Source: Paenibacillus lycopersici
Lineage (GTDB): Bacteria > Bacillota > Bacilli > Paenibacillales > Paenibacillaceae
Reading direction: 5' to 3'
Length of the DNA stretch: 64,000 nucleotides
Assembly: GCF_010119935.1 (NCBI RefSeq)
Contig: NZ_CP048209.1
Span: 1,855,501-1,919,500 of the forward strand
The notes under the pieces are model-generated. The model was not told where the DNA came from. It saw only the letters and a program-made list of their open reading frames with translations, and made no database searches. Within the stretch, counting starts at the first letter, position 1; the number at the start of each line of letters is the position of its first letter. Shown here in pieces: positions 7,078 through 14,791 of the stretch. Both the position numbers and the translations under genes were made by a program.

Positions 7078-7218
7078 ACATAACATCGTATTCACACTGC
7101 GGGCTTACGCTTCTTGGTCCGGCCGAAGTTAGAAGCAGGTAAGTTTGAGCCTAAGTCTGCGACCCGCTCCCTACGATCACTTAAGGCTCTCGGGTTCGTG
7201 AACGCAAGAACGTTATCT
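7078..7218 (+). repeat. attC-like recombination site 11
   Basis: Left box ACATAAC (7078-7084), right box GTTATCT (7212-7218), 141 bp, intermediate length. The reverse complement of TTAACTTCACATAAC (7070-7084) matches the cassette start GTTTGTGAAATTAA (6365-6378) with one indel and one mismatch. Confidence 0.82.
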
Positions 7219-7254
7219 GAAAAACCTGAAATTACATAGAAAGATAGTGAAAAA

Positions 7255-7616
7255 ATGAAGAACAACAAGAACAGCTCAAACACACCAAGACATAAAAGAC
7301 TTAATCGGTTAGGGAGACTTCAAGCAGCAAAGATATGGTTACTCAAATACAATGGGAGCAACTTGGTCAGGGGCTATAGTAAGCACTTCGCGGTAATCTT
7401 CTGTGTGCTGTGAGGGAACTTGAGATACTGGGTCATCGTACGGACCCTAGGTATTTGAAACAATTAAAGATTAGCTTTCAAAGCCAAGTAACTAAGACAA
7501 GACAGAAGGAGATAGAAGATCAATTTTGTGAGAGCTATGACGGAGATGAATTGTATTGCGTTGATGAGTCAGTTGCGAATGAAGACAAAGAAGAAGATGA
7601 AGAAGTACCATTTTAG
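7255..7616 (+). pseudogene. Small conserved Bacillales-type protein of unknown function, frameshifted
   Basis: ATG 7255 opens a frame (RLNRLGRLQAAKIWLLKYNG, NLVRGYSKHFAV) that stops at 7411-7413. A one-base change near 7393 restores reading into NLLCAVRELEILGHRTDP and an acidic end (EDKEEDEEVPF). The joined protein of about 120 residues resembles a common family of small uncharacterised Firmicute proteins that pair an RLQxAKxW start with LLCAxxELExLG. I know of no function for it. It is the cassette between sites 11 and 12. The break could be mutation or sequencing error. Confidence 0.6.
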
Positions 7617-7641
7617 CAAGTTCGAAGAAGGCGAGTACATC

Positions 7642-7671
7642 AGATAACACCGCATTCACGCTTCGGTCGCT
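7642..7671 (+). repeat. attC-like site 12, left half only
   Basis: Left box AGATAAC (7642-7648) and the GCATTCACGCTTCGG arm are present, then similarity is lost. TCAGATAAC is the exact reverse complement of the cassette start GTTATCTGA (7212-7220). Confidence 0.72.
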
Positions 7672-7787
7672 GGCATCCTTGTGGAATTTTATTTTCATAA
7701 TTCATGCTCAACATCCTTAAGAGGAATTAACTCGCCTTTTAACAGCCATAGGAATGGAGCAAGTAACGCGAGGAGTGCACCGGCATT

Positions 7788-7861
7788 AGATAACACCTCA
7801 TTCACGCTTCGGCCTTGCCCTCGGTCCAGACTGAAGTTGAGAAGACTGGGAGCGGAATCAG
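7788..7861 (+). repeat. attC-like site 13, left part only
   Basis: Left box AGATAAC (7788-7794), arm CATTCACGC and the central core through GAGAAGACTGGGAGCGG are present. The right arm and box are missing and the next sequence is coding-like. Only about 115 bp separate it from site 12. Confidence 0.72.
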
Positions 7862-7887
7862 AGGGTATAGTAAGCTGGCCAACAACT

Positions 7888-8115
7888 ATGCCAGTTAGTG
7901 ATAAAGAATTAGTATCAATATTAGGTACATATGAAAGAAGTAGCTATGATAGAGCCAGCAAAAGTAATTATGAACTTAACATAATGCTAGGGGAATATAA
8001 AGCAACGTTCAATATTTGGTCAGTTCCATTGAAAGCAACTAATAAAAAGGAATTTAATGGACTTGATGTTGGAGAAATGATAACTATAATACTAACTGCG
8101 GATAACTCAAAATAA
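7888..8115 (+). CDS. Cassette ORF or gene fragment of unknown function (75 aa)
   Basis: From ATG 7888 a 75-residue AT-rich product is encoded (MPVSDKELVSILGTYERSSY to the stop at 8113-8115). The frame is open upstream through the remnant of site 13, and the ATG has no clear ribosome binding site, so this is probably the 3' part of a gene whose beginning was lost with the right half of site 13. It has beta-rich character (YKATFNIWSVPLKATN) and no recognised family. Confidence 0.4.
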   Translation: MPVSDKELVSILGTYERSSYDRASKSNYELNIMLGEYKATFNIWSVPLKATNKKEFNGLDVGEMITIILTADNSK

Positions 8116-8202
8116 ACGTATCGAGGTTTATGGTATAAGACTAAGAACACTAGCTTTCTCGAATTAGCTGAAGTAACTTATCAAGAAAAGAAAAATGCTA
8201 TA

Positions 8203-8230
8203 CTCGGTTTCATGAACACAAGCGTTATAC
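8203..8230 (+). repeat. attC-like right-half remnant
   Basis: TTTCATGAACACAAGC followed by the right box GTTATAC (8224-8230) is the right arm of a site whose left part is missing. It defines the start of the DUF6155 cassette: GTTATACGACAAGAC (8224-8238) is the reverse complement of GTCTCGTCGTATAAC (8859-8873) at 14 of 15 positions. Confidence 0.75.
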
Positions 8231-8262
8231 GACAAGACCAAGCAATCAGATTCTAGGTCAAA

Positions 8263-9018
8263 TTGAAGGGACGATCTCAATGTCAAAAAAAAAATTTATC
8301 ATTGGTTGAATTAAAGCGATTTCTTAAAGATAGCTCTCATGCTGAAATCGTAGCAATGGTCATGGAGTGCTATAAACTCAATGAAGAAGTGAGAAAGTAT
8401 TTTCAAATAAAACTTAATCCGGAAGACAGTGTCATTGAATTTTATGAAGATGCGAAGAAAGCGATTATTCACGAATTCTATCCTGACAAGGGGGAGCCTA
8501 AATTACGCTTATCCCAAGCCAAGCAGGCTATAAGTAATTTTAATAAACTTTGTAACGACATTTCGAAATCGATTGATTTAATGCTTTTATATGTCGAGCA
8601 AGGAATCGAGTTTACGAATGATTGTGGTGATATTAATGAAAGATTTTATGATTCGATGATTTCAATGTATGGCCAAGTCATAAAGAAAATTAGAGATAAC
8701 CATGAATTGAATCTGTATGGTGTATTTGAAGAACGTTTAAGAACAGCTGTTGAAGATGCAGAAGGAACTGGTTGGGGATTTTATGAATGTTTAGCAGATT
8801 TATTTTATGAACTGGAACGTGAGTATGCAGATGATGAATGCTTTGTAAGCATCCAGAAGTCTCGTCGTATAACACCAAATTCACGCTTCGGGCCAATTCG
8901 ACCCTCGGTTCGGCAGGGAGTTAGAAGTGGATTCGGGGAAGTATTTTCTGGAGCCAGGAAGCGGAGTCAGCCGGACACACCCGCACCACCTAACCGCATC
9001 GCGGCCGGCTCCTCCTGA
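8263..9018 (+). CDS. DUF6155-like protein, start frameshifted at a poly-A run, C-terminus read into site 14
   Basis: The frame of 251 codons is open from TTG 8263. The natural start is probably ATG 8280, which has GAAGGGA upstream, but a run of ten A (8285-8294) puts it out of frame; nine A would give MSKKNLSLVELKRF. The body (residues about 20-195) resembles DUF6155: SLVELKRFLKD, LRLSQAKQAISNFNKLC, FTNDCGDINERFYDSM. No function is known. The stop expected before site 14 is absent, so the frame runs about 50 codons through it (ITPNSRFGPIRPSV to AAGSS). Either the start or the end, or both, may be damaged. Confidence 0.6.
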   Translation: MKGRSQCQKKNLSLVELKRFLKDSSHAEIVAMVMECYKLNEEVRKYFQIKLNPEDSVIEFYEDAKKAIIHEFYPDKGEPKLRLSQAKQAISNFNKLCNDISKSIDLMLLYVEQGIEFTNDCGDINERFYDSMISMYGQVIKKIRDNHELNLYGVFEERLRTAVEDAEGTGWGFYECLADLFYELEREYADDECFVSIQKSRRITPNSRFGPIRPSVRQGVRSGFGEVFSGARKRSQPDTPAPPNRIAAGSS

Positions 9019-9060
9019 GCCTTAAGGTGCTAGTGTGTCGCGTATACAAGAACGTAATGT
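8867..9060 (+). repeat. attC-like recombination site 14
   Basis: Left box GTATAAC (8867-8873), right box GTAATGT (9054-9060) in place of GTTATGT, 194 bp, long class. The altered second T of the right box may weaken it. Confidence 0.82.
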
Positions 9061-9092
9061 GAAACCTGTGCAAGAGCATAGAAAGGACAAGA

Positions 9093-9587
9093 GTGAAAAT
9101 GTTCGTATTTAGATTTACTCAAATCTTATTAAATGATATGAAAGTTTCTCCTGAAGAAAATGAGTTTATTTCGCCATTATTTAGTTGGCATGCCAATATT
9201 ATTAAATTAAATAATCGAAAGCATATTATACTCATCAATGACTTAAGTCGACTAAGTGTGATTATAGATGGTATTAGATCGTCACAATTTCATAAATTAG
9301 TGGATAAATTCCGCATAACATTAACTGAATATCTTAAAACTGAAGGAATGGAACAGAAACTGATAGATTTATATATAAGAGATGGACAGGAGATAGCTAT
9401 TTCAAAAACTAACAATAGAAGTGTCTTAGGGACAATGAAAGAAGTAACGCTGTACAGTACGGATGTAAATGATTTCGAGAATGAATATGAACTTATGAAA
9501 TGGATAAATCGAATTATTCATAAGCCAATTGACTATAAAGAACCAATAAAAGTATTTAAAGATGCTATTCAAAGTAATTACTTGTAA
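9093..9587 (+). CDS. DUF6933-like protein, last cassette gene
   Basis: A 164-residue soluble protein similar to DUF6933: FSWHANIIKLNNRKHIILIN near residues 29-48, a C-terminal TEYLKTEGMEQKLIDLYI helix pair, and KTNNRSVLGTM near 108-118, in the order seen in that family. No function is established for DUF6933. GTG 9093 lies 5 bases after AAAGGA and ATG 9099 lies 11 bases after it; either may be used. AT-rich like the other cassettes, and the last gene before the array ends at the site 15 remnant. Confidence 0.75.
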   Translation: MKMFVFRFTQILLNDMKVSPEENEFISPLFSWHANIIKLNNRKHIILINDLSRLSVIIDGIRSSQFHKLVDKFRITLTEYLKTEGMEQKLIDLYIRDGQEIAISKTNNRSVLGTMKEVTLYSTDVNDFENEYELMKWINRIIHKPIDYKEPIKVFKDAIQSNYL

Positions 9588-9612
9588 AAAGATTCTGGAT
9601 GGCATAGGCATC

Positions 9613-9645
9613 ACATAACACCTTATTCACGCTGCGTCGCTAACA
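9613..9645 (+). repeat. attC-like site 15, left half, right end of the array
   Basis: Left box ACATAAC (9613-9619) and arm TATTCACGCTGCG are followed by unrelated GC-rich sequence. GCATAGGCATCACATAAC is the reverse complement of the cassette start at 9054-9071 at 14 of 18 positions. Composition changes sharply here, so this is the junction between array and chromosome. Confidence 0.75.
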
Positions 9646-9689
9646 CTTGTTCCGTCCGGAATCCAGTTTGGCGGACGTTCCGTTCCGGA

Positions 9690-10538
9690 TCAAGGCTCAA
9701 CCGCCGGATCGCCTCCGTCCGGCACGGCCGCTTTCCGAAACTCCCCCGGGGTCATGCCGAAGCGCCGGCGAAACTGGGTGCGAAAATGTTTGCCGTCGGC
9801 AAAGCCGCATTCCAGTGCAGCATCGCGGATCGGCGCGTCGCCGGAGCGAAGCAGGCGACTGCACTGCTCCAGCCGGTAAGCGTTCACGAACCCGGCGAAG
9901 CTGTCGTGCAGCTGGCCGCGGAACAAGCGGTTCAGGGAGCTGCGGCTGATGCCGAGCTTCGCCGCCGCGTCATCCAGTTTGATTTTATCGCGGTAATGCT
10001 GGTGAACGTAGGCGATCGCCTCCTGCAGGAGCCGCGTTTTTTTGCGCCTGACGTAGTCGTTCTCCGCACCCTGTTCACCCTGGCGCCCCAGCTCCGCAAG
10101 CAGCGCGAGCAAATACCCCCGCAGCTTCGTCAAGTAAGCCGGCTTCTTGTCCTCGTATTCCCGCAGCATCGTCTGCATCAAATATTCGATTTCCATGCCG
10201 TCGCTCGCGTAATATTTGCGCCCGGAAGGCAGTGAGCGAACGTCGTAGTCGACGAAGTCGGGCGTGAACATGCAGTCGATCCACTCGAACTGAGGCGTAA
10301 TCGGCTCGAAGGCGTGCACGTCGCCCGCTTGAATGACGAACACGTCGCCCGCCCCCGCGCGAAAAGATTTTTCGTTCAGCCGGTGCAGCGCTTTGCCGGA
10401 ACGGACGTAGAACAGCTCTACAAAATCATGCTTGTGCCGCGTGACGGTGCGGTAGATGGCGTTGTTCAACGTATGAATGCGGATGCGTTCCTCCGGATGA
10501 ATGAACTGCGCTTGCGTAAAATGATACGTTTCCGTCAT
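9690..10538 (-). CDS. AraC-family transcriptional regulator with cupin sensor
   Basis: A 282-residue regulator. The N-terminal half is a cupin sugar-sensing domain (HKHDFVELFYVRSGKALHRL near residues 31-50). The C-terminal half holds two helix-turn-helix motifs (DDAAAKLGISRSSLNRLFR, then DAALECGFADGKHFRTQFRR with the FGMTPGEFR end typical of AraC). The start at 10538 follows AAGGAGGAATACC; an upstream in-frame codon lacks such a site. It is divergent from the rhamnosidase-like gene at 10667 across a 128-bp spacer, so it probably controls that gene in response to a rhamnose-containing sugar. The ligand is an inference. Confidence 0.9.
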   Translation of the reverse strand: MTETYHFTQAQFIHPEERIRIHTLNNAIYRTVTRHKHDFVELFYVRSGKALHRLNEKSFRAGAGDVFVIQAGDVHAFEPITPQFEWIDCMFTPDFVDYDVRSLPSGRKYYASDGMEIEYLMQTMLREYEDKKPAYLTKLRGYLLALLAELGRQGEQGAENDYVRRKKTRLLQEAIAYVHQHYRDKIKLDDAAAKLGISRSSLNRLFRGQLHDSFAGFVNAYRLEQCSRLLRSGDAPIRDAALECGFADGKHFRTQFRRRFGMTPGEFRKAAVPDGGDPAVEP

Positions 10539-10666
10539 GGCGGTATTCCTCCTTGATTTGAACCAATATACTCCATCTGTGATTCGATACACCCTCTATT
10601 AATCGTTGTATCTCTCTATAATGAGGATGTCAAGCGTTTACATGATGATATTCGGAGGGATTAACG

Positions 10667-13039
10667 ATGGAGCATCGACACCCATGGACGGCGGCCTGGA
10701 TATGGCCAAGCAGTGACAGCAATGCCGGAGCGGCGCGCAGACAGCAGCGTACGTTCTTTCGAAAATCGTTCCAGGTCGCGAACCCCGCCGAATCGGCGTT
10801 GACCGTGGAAGTGACGGCCGACAGCAAATACCGTCTGTACGTGAACGGGATTTTCGTACTGCGCGGGCCGTGCAAGGGCGATGATTTCAACCAATATTAC
10901 GATACGGTCGAGCTCGCGCCGTATCTTCGCGAAGGAAGCAATGTCATCGCGGTGGAAGTGGTGCATTATCCGCGTATTCTGATCGGCGGCCCGTCGGAGG
11001 GCGGCCCGATGTCCGAATGGCGTTCGGATATCGGCGGCTTATGGCTGCAGGGCGCGCTCACGGACAGAAGCGGAGCGGAGCCGCTCAAGCTGGACACCGA
11101 CGGCTCGTGGCGGATGACAAGCTGTGAGGCGGTCGGCATCCAGGCGGAGACGAAGACGCTGTTCGTCGGCGGAACGGAAGAGGTGCAGGGCAGCCTCATC
11201 CCGGCCGATTGGCGGGAAGCCGGCTTCGACGACTCTTCGTGGGCCGTCTGCGGCGGGCCGATCGAGCCGCTTGACCGTCTATGGGGCCAGCTTCTGCCGT
11301 GGCAGCTGAAGCCTCGGCCGATTCCGGCGCTTCAGGAAACGGAACGCGAATTCGTGCGCGTTATGCGCGCTTCCGGTATCGCGCCGGATGCAGACGTGGA
11401 GGCGATTTTCCCCCTTCGCTTGAACCCGGGTGAGTCGGCATGGCTCGAGCTGGACGCCGGCTTGCTCACGACGGGGTACGTGCAGCTGGATGTCTGCGAG
11501 GGCGGAGGCGGGCGCGTCGCTCTGCTCTATGCGGAAGCGTACGAGTACGAGCACCCCGAGCAGCACGGCGGACAGCGCAAAACCGTGCGCGACGATCCGG
11601 AGGGCAAAATCCTGATCGGCAACGAGGATTTCTACAGTCCGGCGGGCTGGGGACGTCCGGGCAGGCCGGAGACGTACGAGCCGATGGGGCGCCGCGCGTT
11701 CCGTTTTGTCCGGGTTGCGCTGCAAGCAGGGGACGAGCCGCTTACGCTGGCGAGCCTGCGGTGGCGCGCGACGAGCTACCCGCTGCAGGAGCTCGGCAGC
11801 GTCCGCTCGTCCGATCCGCTGACGGACGACATGTGGCGCATCAGCTTGAACACGCTGCGCAACTGCATGCAGGATACGTACGAGGATACCCCCTACTACG
11901 AGCAGATGCAGTACATCATGGATGCGAAATCGCAGGCGCTGTTCACGTATGCCGTCAGCGGAGACGACCGGTTGGGGCGGAAGACGATTTATGATTTTCA
12001 CAGCTCGCTCATTCCGTCCGGCATGCTCCAGAGCCGTTATCCGTCAGTCTCCCGGCAGGTCATTCCGGGGTTTGCGCTCTATTGGGTTCAGATGGTGTAC
12101 GACCATTACGCGCATTTCGGAGACGCGGCGCTCGTCCGCCGGTATCTGCCGACGATCGATGCCGTGCTCGGCTGGTTCGAGCGGCTGGTGGAGGAAGACG
12201 GCCTTGTCGGCTACATTCCCGAGCCGTATTGGGCCTTCGTCGATTGGGTGGAATCGTGGAACGAGACGGCAGGCGCTCCGCCTGCGAGAAGAGAAGGCGC
12301 GCTGACCGCGTATAACCTGATGTATGCCGTGACGCTGCAGCAGGGGGCCGACCTGAACGAAGCGGCCGGCCGCACGGATACAGCGGCGGAATACCGGTCG
12401 AGGGCACAGGCAGTGAACGCGGCGGTGCTCGCCTCTTGTTACGACGAGGCGAGCGGCTTGTTCCGCGACGGCCCGGCGGTTGCGATGTTCAGCCAGCATG
12501 CCCAGCTGTGGGCCGTGCTCTCGGGCGCCGTGGAAGGCGAGGCCGCGGGCGCGCTGATGGACCGGATGTTCGCGCGTAATGATCTGGCGGAAGCGTCCTT
12601 CTCCATGAGTCATTTCTTATTCCGGGCTCTCGCGAAGGCGGGACGCTACGGGCGGACCGAGCAGCTGTGGCAGGCGTGGAAGGATCAGATCGCTCTCGGG
12701 CTGACTGCATGGGTGGAGGATCCGGTTCAACAGCGCAGCGACAACCATGCGTGGAGCTCGCTTCCGCTGTACGAATACCCGGCGGAGACGCTGGGCGTGA
12801 AGCCGGGCTTGCCGGGATTCGCCGCGGTTCGCATCGAGCCGAAGCCAGCAGGGCAGACCTGGGCCGAAGGCGCCGTACCGACGCCGATGGGCGAAGTGCG
12901 CGTCCGCTGGGAAATCGCGGACGGCCATTTCACGCTGGACGCGGAAGTGCCGGCCGGCGTGCCGGCCGTCGTCGTACTGCCGGACGGCTCGACGCATGAG
13001 CGCGAGCAGGCGTCGTTCCGGGTGGCCTGCCCGATTTGA
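10667..13039 (+). CDS. Alpha-L-rhamnosidase-like glycoside hydrolase (GH78 type)
   Basis: A 790-residue protein with the layout of bacterial GH78 enzymes: an N-terminal beta-sandwich (TVEVTADSKYRLYVNGIFV near residues 47-65), further sandwich domains, a central six-hairpin barrel (DTYEDTPYYEQMQYIMDAK near 404-422, WNETAG near 530), and a C-terminal beta domain ending in VPAGVPAVVVLPDGS. Such enzymes cut terminal L-rhamnose from glycosides. There is no signal peptide, so it acts inside the cell on imported oligosaccharides. GGAGGGA precedes ATG 10667. No transporter gene is adjacent. The exact substrate cannot be read from sequence. Confidence 0.88.
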   Translation: MEHRHPWTAAWIWPSSDSNAGAARRQQRTFFRKSFQVANPAESALTVEVTADSKYRLYVNGIFVLRGPCKGDDFNQYYDTVELAPYLREGSNVIAVEVVHYPRILIGGPSEGGPMSEWRSDIGGLWLQGALTDRSGAEPLKLDTDGSWRMTSCEAVGIQAETKTLFVGGTEEVQGSLIPADWREAGFDDSSWAVCGGPIEPLDRLWGQLLPWQLKPRPIPALQETEREFVRVMRASGIAPDADVEAIFPLRLNPGESAWLELDAGLLTTGYVQLDVCEGGGGRVALLYAEAYEYEHPEQHGGQRKTVRDDPEGKILIGNEDFYSPAGWGRPGRPETYEPMGRRAFRFVRVALQAGDEPLTLASLRWRATSYPLQELGSVRSSDPLTDDMWRISLNTLRNCMQDTYEDTPYYEQMQYIMDAKSQALFTYAVSGDDRLGRKTIYDFHSSLIPSGMLQSRYPSVSRQVIPGFALYWVQMVYDHYAHFGDAALVRRYLPTIDAVLGWFERLVEEDGLVGYIPEPYWAFVDWVESWNETAGAPPARREGALTAYNLMYAVTLQQGADLNEAAGRTDTAAEYRSRAQAVNAAVLASCYDEASGLFRDGPAVAMFSQHAQLWAVLSGAVEGEAAGALMDRMFARNDLAEASFSMSHFLFRALAKAGRYGRTEQLWQAWKDQIALGLTAWVEDPVQQRSDNHAWSSLPLYEYPAETLGVKPGLPGFAAVRIEPKPAGQTWAEGAVPTPMGEVRVRWEIADGHFTLDAEVPAGVPAVVVLPDGSTHEREQASFRVACPI

Positions 13040-13167
13040 TGGGCGGCTGAGCAGCTAGCTTTATTTGCGATCCTGTGTAGGGGAAGGACCGGAAGCGGGA
13101 ATGGAGCGGTGCGGCTGGGCAAAGGTATTGGCAGGAGTACCGTGAGAGCAAGGCATAAGAAATGAAA

Positions 13168-13217
13168 AAGACGGTTCCATTCCGCGCTGGGCGCGGTTTG
13201 GAACCGTCTTGTTGTGT
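13168..13217 (+). terminator. Hairpin terminator after the rhamnosidase-like gene
   Basis: AAGACGGTTCCA (13168-13179) pairs with TGGAACCGTCTT (13199-13210). The following T-rich tract GTTGTGTT is imperfect. The 130 bp between the gene end and the hairpin hold nothing recognisable. Confidence 0.65.
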
Positions 13218-13251
13218 TCTAGTAATCGGTGGAATCTCGCGAATCGCGATT

Positions 13252-13597
13252 TAGTGTACCCAGTGCACATGGCACAGAATCGGTAGAATTACGCCAATGT
13301 AGTGTACCCGGTGCACTACATGGCACGGAATCGGCGGAATTCCGCTAATGTAGTGTACCCAGTGCACTACATGGCACGGAATCGGTGCAATTCCGCCAAA
13401 GTAGTGAACCCAGTGCGCTACATGGCACGGGATCGATGGAATGCCGCCAATGTATTGTATTCAGTACAATACATGACTCGGATTCACCGGAATGCCGCCA
13501 ATGTAGTGTATCCAGTACGCTACATGTAGCGAATTCGCCGGAATGCCGCCAATGTAGTGTATCCAGTACGCTACATGTAGCGAATTCGCCGGATTTC
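13252..13597. repeat. 51-bp tandem repeats, each with a conserved hairpin
   Basis: About seven units start at 13252, 13300, 13351, 13402, 13453, 13504 and 13555; the first lacks 3 bp and the last is incomplete. Each has a TGTAGTG...CACTACA dyad, a GGCACGGAATCGG segment and an AATTCCGCC segment. Unit 5 has TGTATTGTA paired with TACAATACA, a compensatory change. Units 6 and 7 are identical over 43 bp. No protein reading is conserved. Confidence 0.9.
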
Positions 13598-13633
13598 CAC
13601 CGGTTGCCGGCAGCCCGCATAGCTCGCTCCGCG

Positions 13634-14791
13634 CTAGCTCGCTCCGCCTTCGCGGGTGCGCGTCATCTGCTGCCAGACGGAGCCGGCAGCTTCTTCGCCG
13701 CGCTGGATGCGCTCCAGCGCGATGCGGGCCTGCAGGCTGACCTCGTATTCCGGGTCGGCCGCGGCCCGTTCAAGCGCCTCGACGGCGGTGTCGTCGCCCG
13801 CCTCGTAGAGGAAGCGCGCGGCGCGCCAGCGGACCAGCTTGTTGCGGTCGCCGAGCGCCTCGATCATCGGTCCGATGGCGGCGGGGTCGCCAAGATCGGA
13901 CAACGTATCGCCGGCGGTGCGCCGGACGGATGCCGATGCGTCCCGCAGCCCGGCGAACAGCAGCGGCATCGCCTCCGGCAGGCGCAGCTCGCCGAGGTAG
14001 ACGACGGCCAGCCGCCGGATGGAGGCGTTGTCGTCGCCGATCGCCTGCGCGAGCAGCGGCAGCATCTCCGGCGTCGGCGCCGTGCGGTTCAGCGCCTCGT
14101 AGCGGACGGACCAGTCAGGGTCCGCCAGCTTCGCCGCGAGCTGCTCCGCCGTCAGCGGCGCGGGCCGCACGACCGGTGCGGCCTCGGCTTCGCCGCCGGA
14201 GGCGCCGAGCGCGATCGCCGCCTCGACGAGCGCTTCCAGCCGCTCCTGCGGATAGGCGGCTTCCAGCTCGCGCACGAGCTCCGCGGCAATGTCGTCGGGC
14301 TCGCCGTAGCGGACGCCGAGCTCCTCCAGCTTCCGCTCGCGGATCATGGACGCGCCGGCCGCGCGGGTGACCGCCTCCGCGAATGCCGCGGGCATCGCGG
14401 CGCGCGACTCGCCGCCCGGCGTGCGCACGCGCACCTGCATCGGGATCCCCCGATACAGCTGCACGAACGCGTGGGCTTCGCCGAAGGCGCCGGCGGCCGC
14501 CGGCCCGCCGCCAGTCCCGGCTCCGCCGGCTTCCTCGCTCTGCAGCAGAACCCGCGCCGCGGACAGAATACGCTCCCAGTCCGCCCCCGGCTTCCGGTCG
14601 AGCGCTATGAAATCCGCCGTGCGGAACAGTCCCCGCACGCCTTCGATGGCAAGCAGGCCGCGCAGCGGCTCGGGCGCGCTCGATGCCTCCGCAGCCGCAT
14701 AACTAAACCGCTGGCCCGGCGCAAGCTTCTCGTCCACGTTCAATTTCATCGTATTCGGACTTGGCGTAGGTTCAATGCCTGTCAATTTCAT
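13634..14791 (-). CDS. cvfC: CvfC-type virulence factor protein: NifU N-domain and HEAT repeats
   Basis: A 385-residue protein. The start at 14791 is set by ACGGAGGTTG and by MKLTGIEPTPSPNTMKL, the conserved beginning of the CvfC family, whose first ~85 residues are a scaffold Nfu/NifU-type domain. The C-terminal half is a HEAT-like repeat solenoid (units such as DPDWSVRYEALNR, NASIRRLAVVYLGEL, SASVRRTAGDTLSDLGDP, DRNKLVRWRAARFLYEAGDD). In Staphylococcus the homologue affects virulence gene expression; the molecular role is not known. Cytoplasmic, no cofactor motif certain. Confidence 0.85.
   Translation of the reverse strand: MKLTGIEPTPSPNTMKLNVDEKLAPGQRFSYAAAEASSAPEPLRGLLAIEGVRGLFRTADFIALDRKPGADWERILSAARVLLQSEEAGGAGTGGGPAAAGAFGEAHAFVQLYRGIPMQVRVRTPGGESRAAMPAAFAEAVTRAAGASMIRERKLEELGVRYGEPDDIAAELVRELEAAYPQERLEALVEAAIALGASGGEAEAAPVVRPAPLTAEQLAAKLADPDWSVRYEALNRTAPTPEMLPLLAQAIGDDNASIRRLAVVYLGELRLPEAMPLLFAGLRDASASVRRTAGDTLSDLGDPAAIGPMIEALGDRNKLVRWRAARFLYEAGDDTAVEALERAAADPEYEVSLQARIALERIQRGEEAAGSVWQQMTRTREGGAS

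Noticed and set aside
224..9645. The repeats as insertion sequences or MITEs
   Set aside because: No transposase, no target duplications, all copies in one orientation, and each interval's start is complementary to its own end. These facts favour attC-type sites over a mobile repeat, though a genome-wide count is still needed.
9647..9949. Plus-strand ORFs at the array/AraC junction
   Set aside because: They lie opposite the AraC C-terminal helix-turn-helix domain and have no ribosome binding site.
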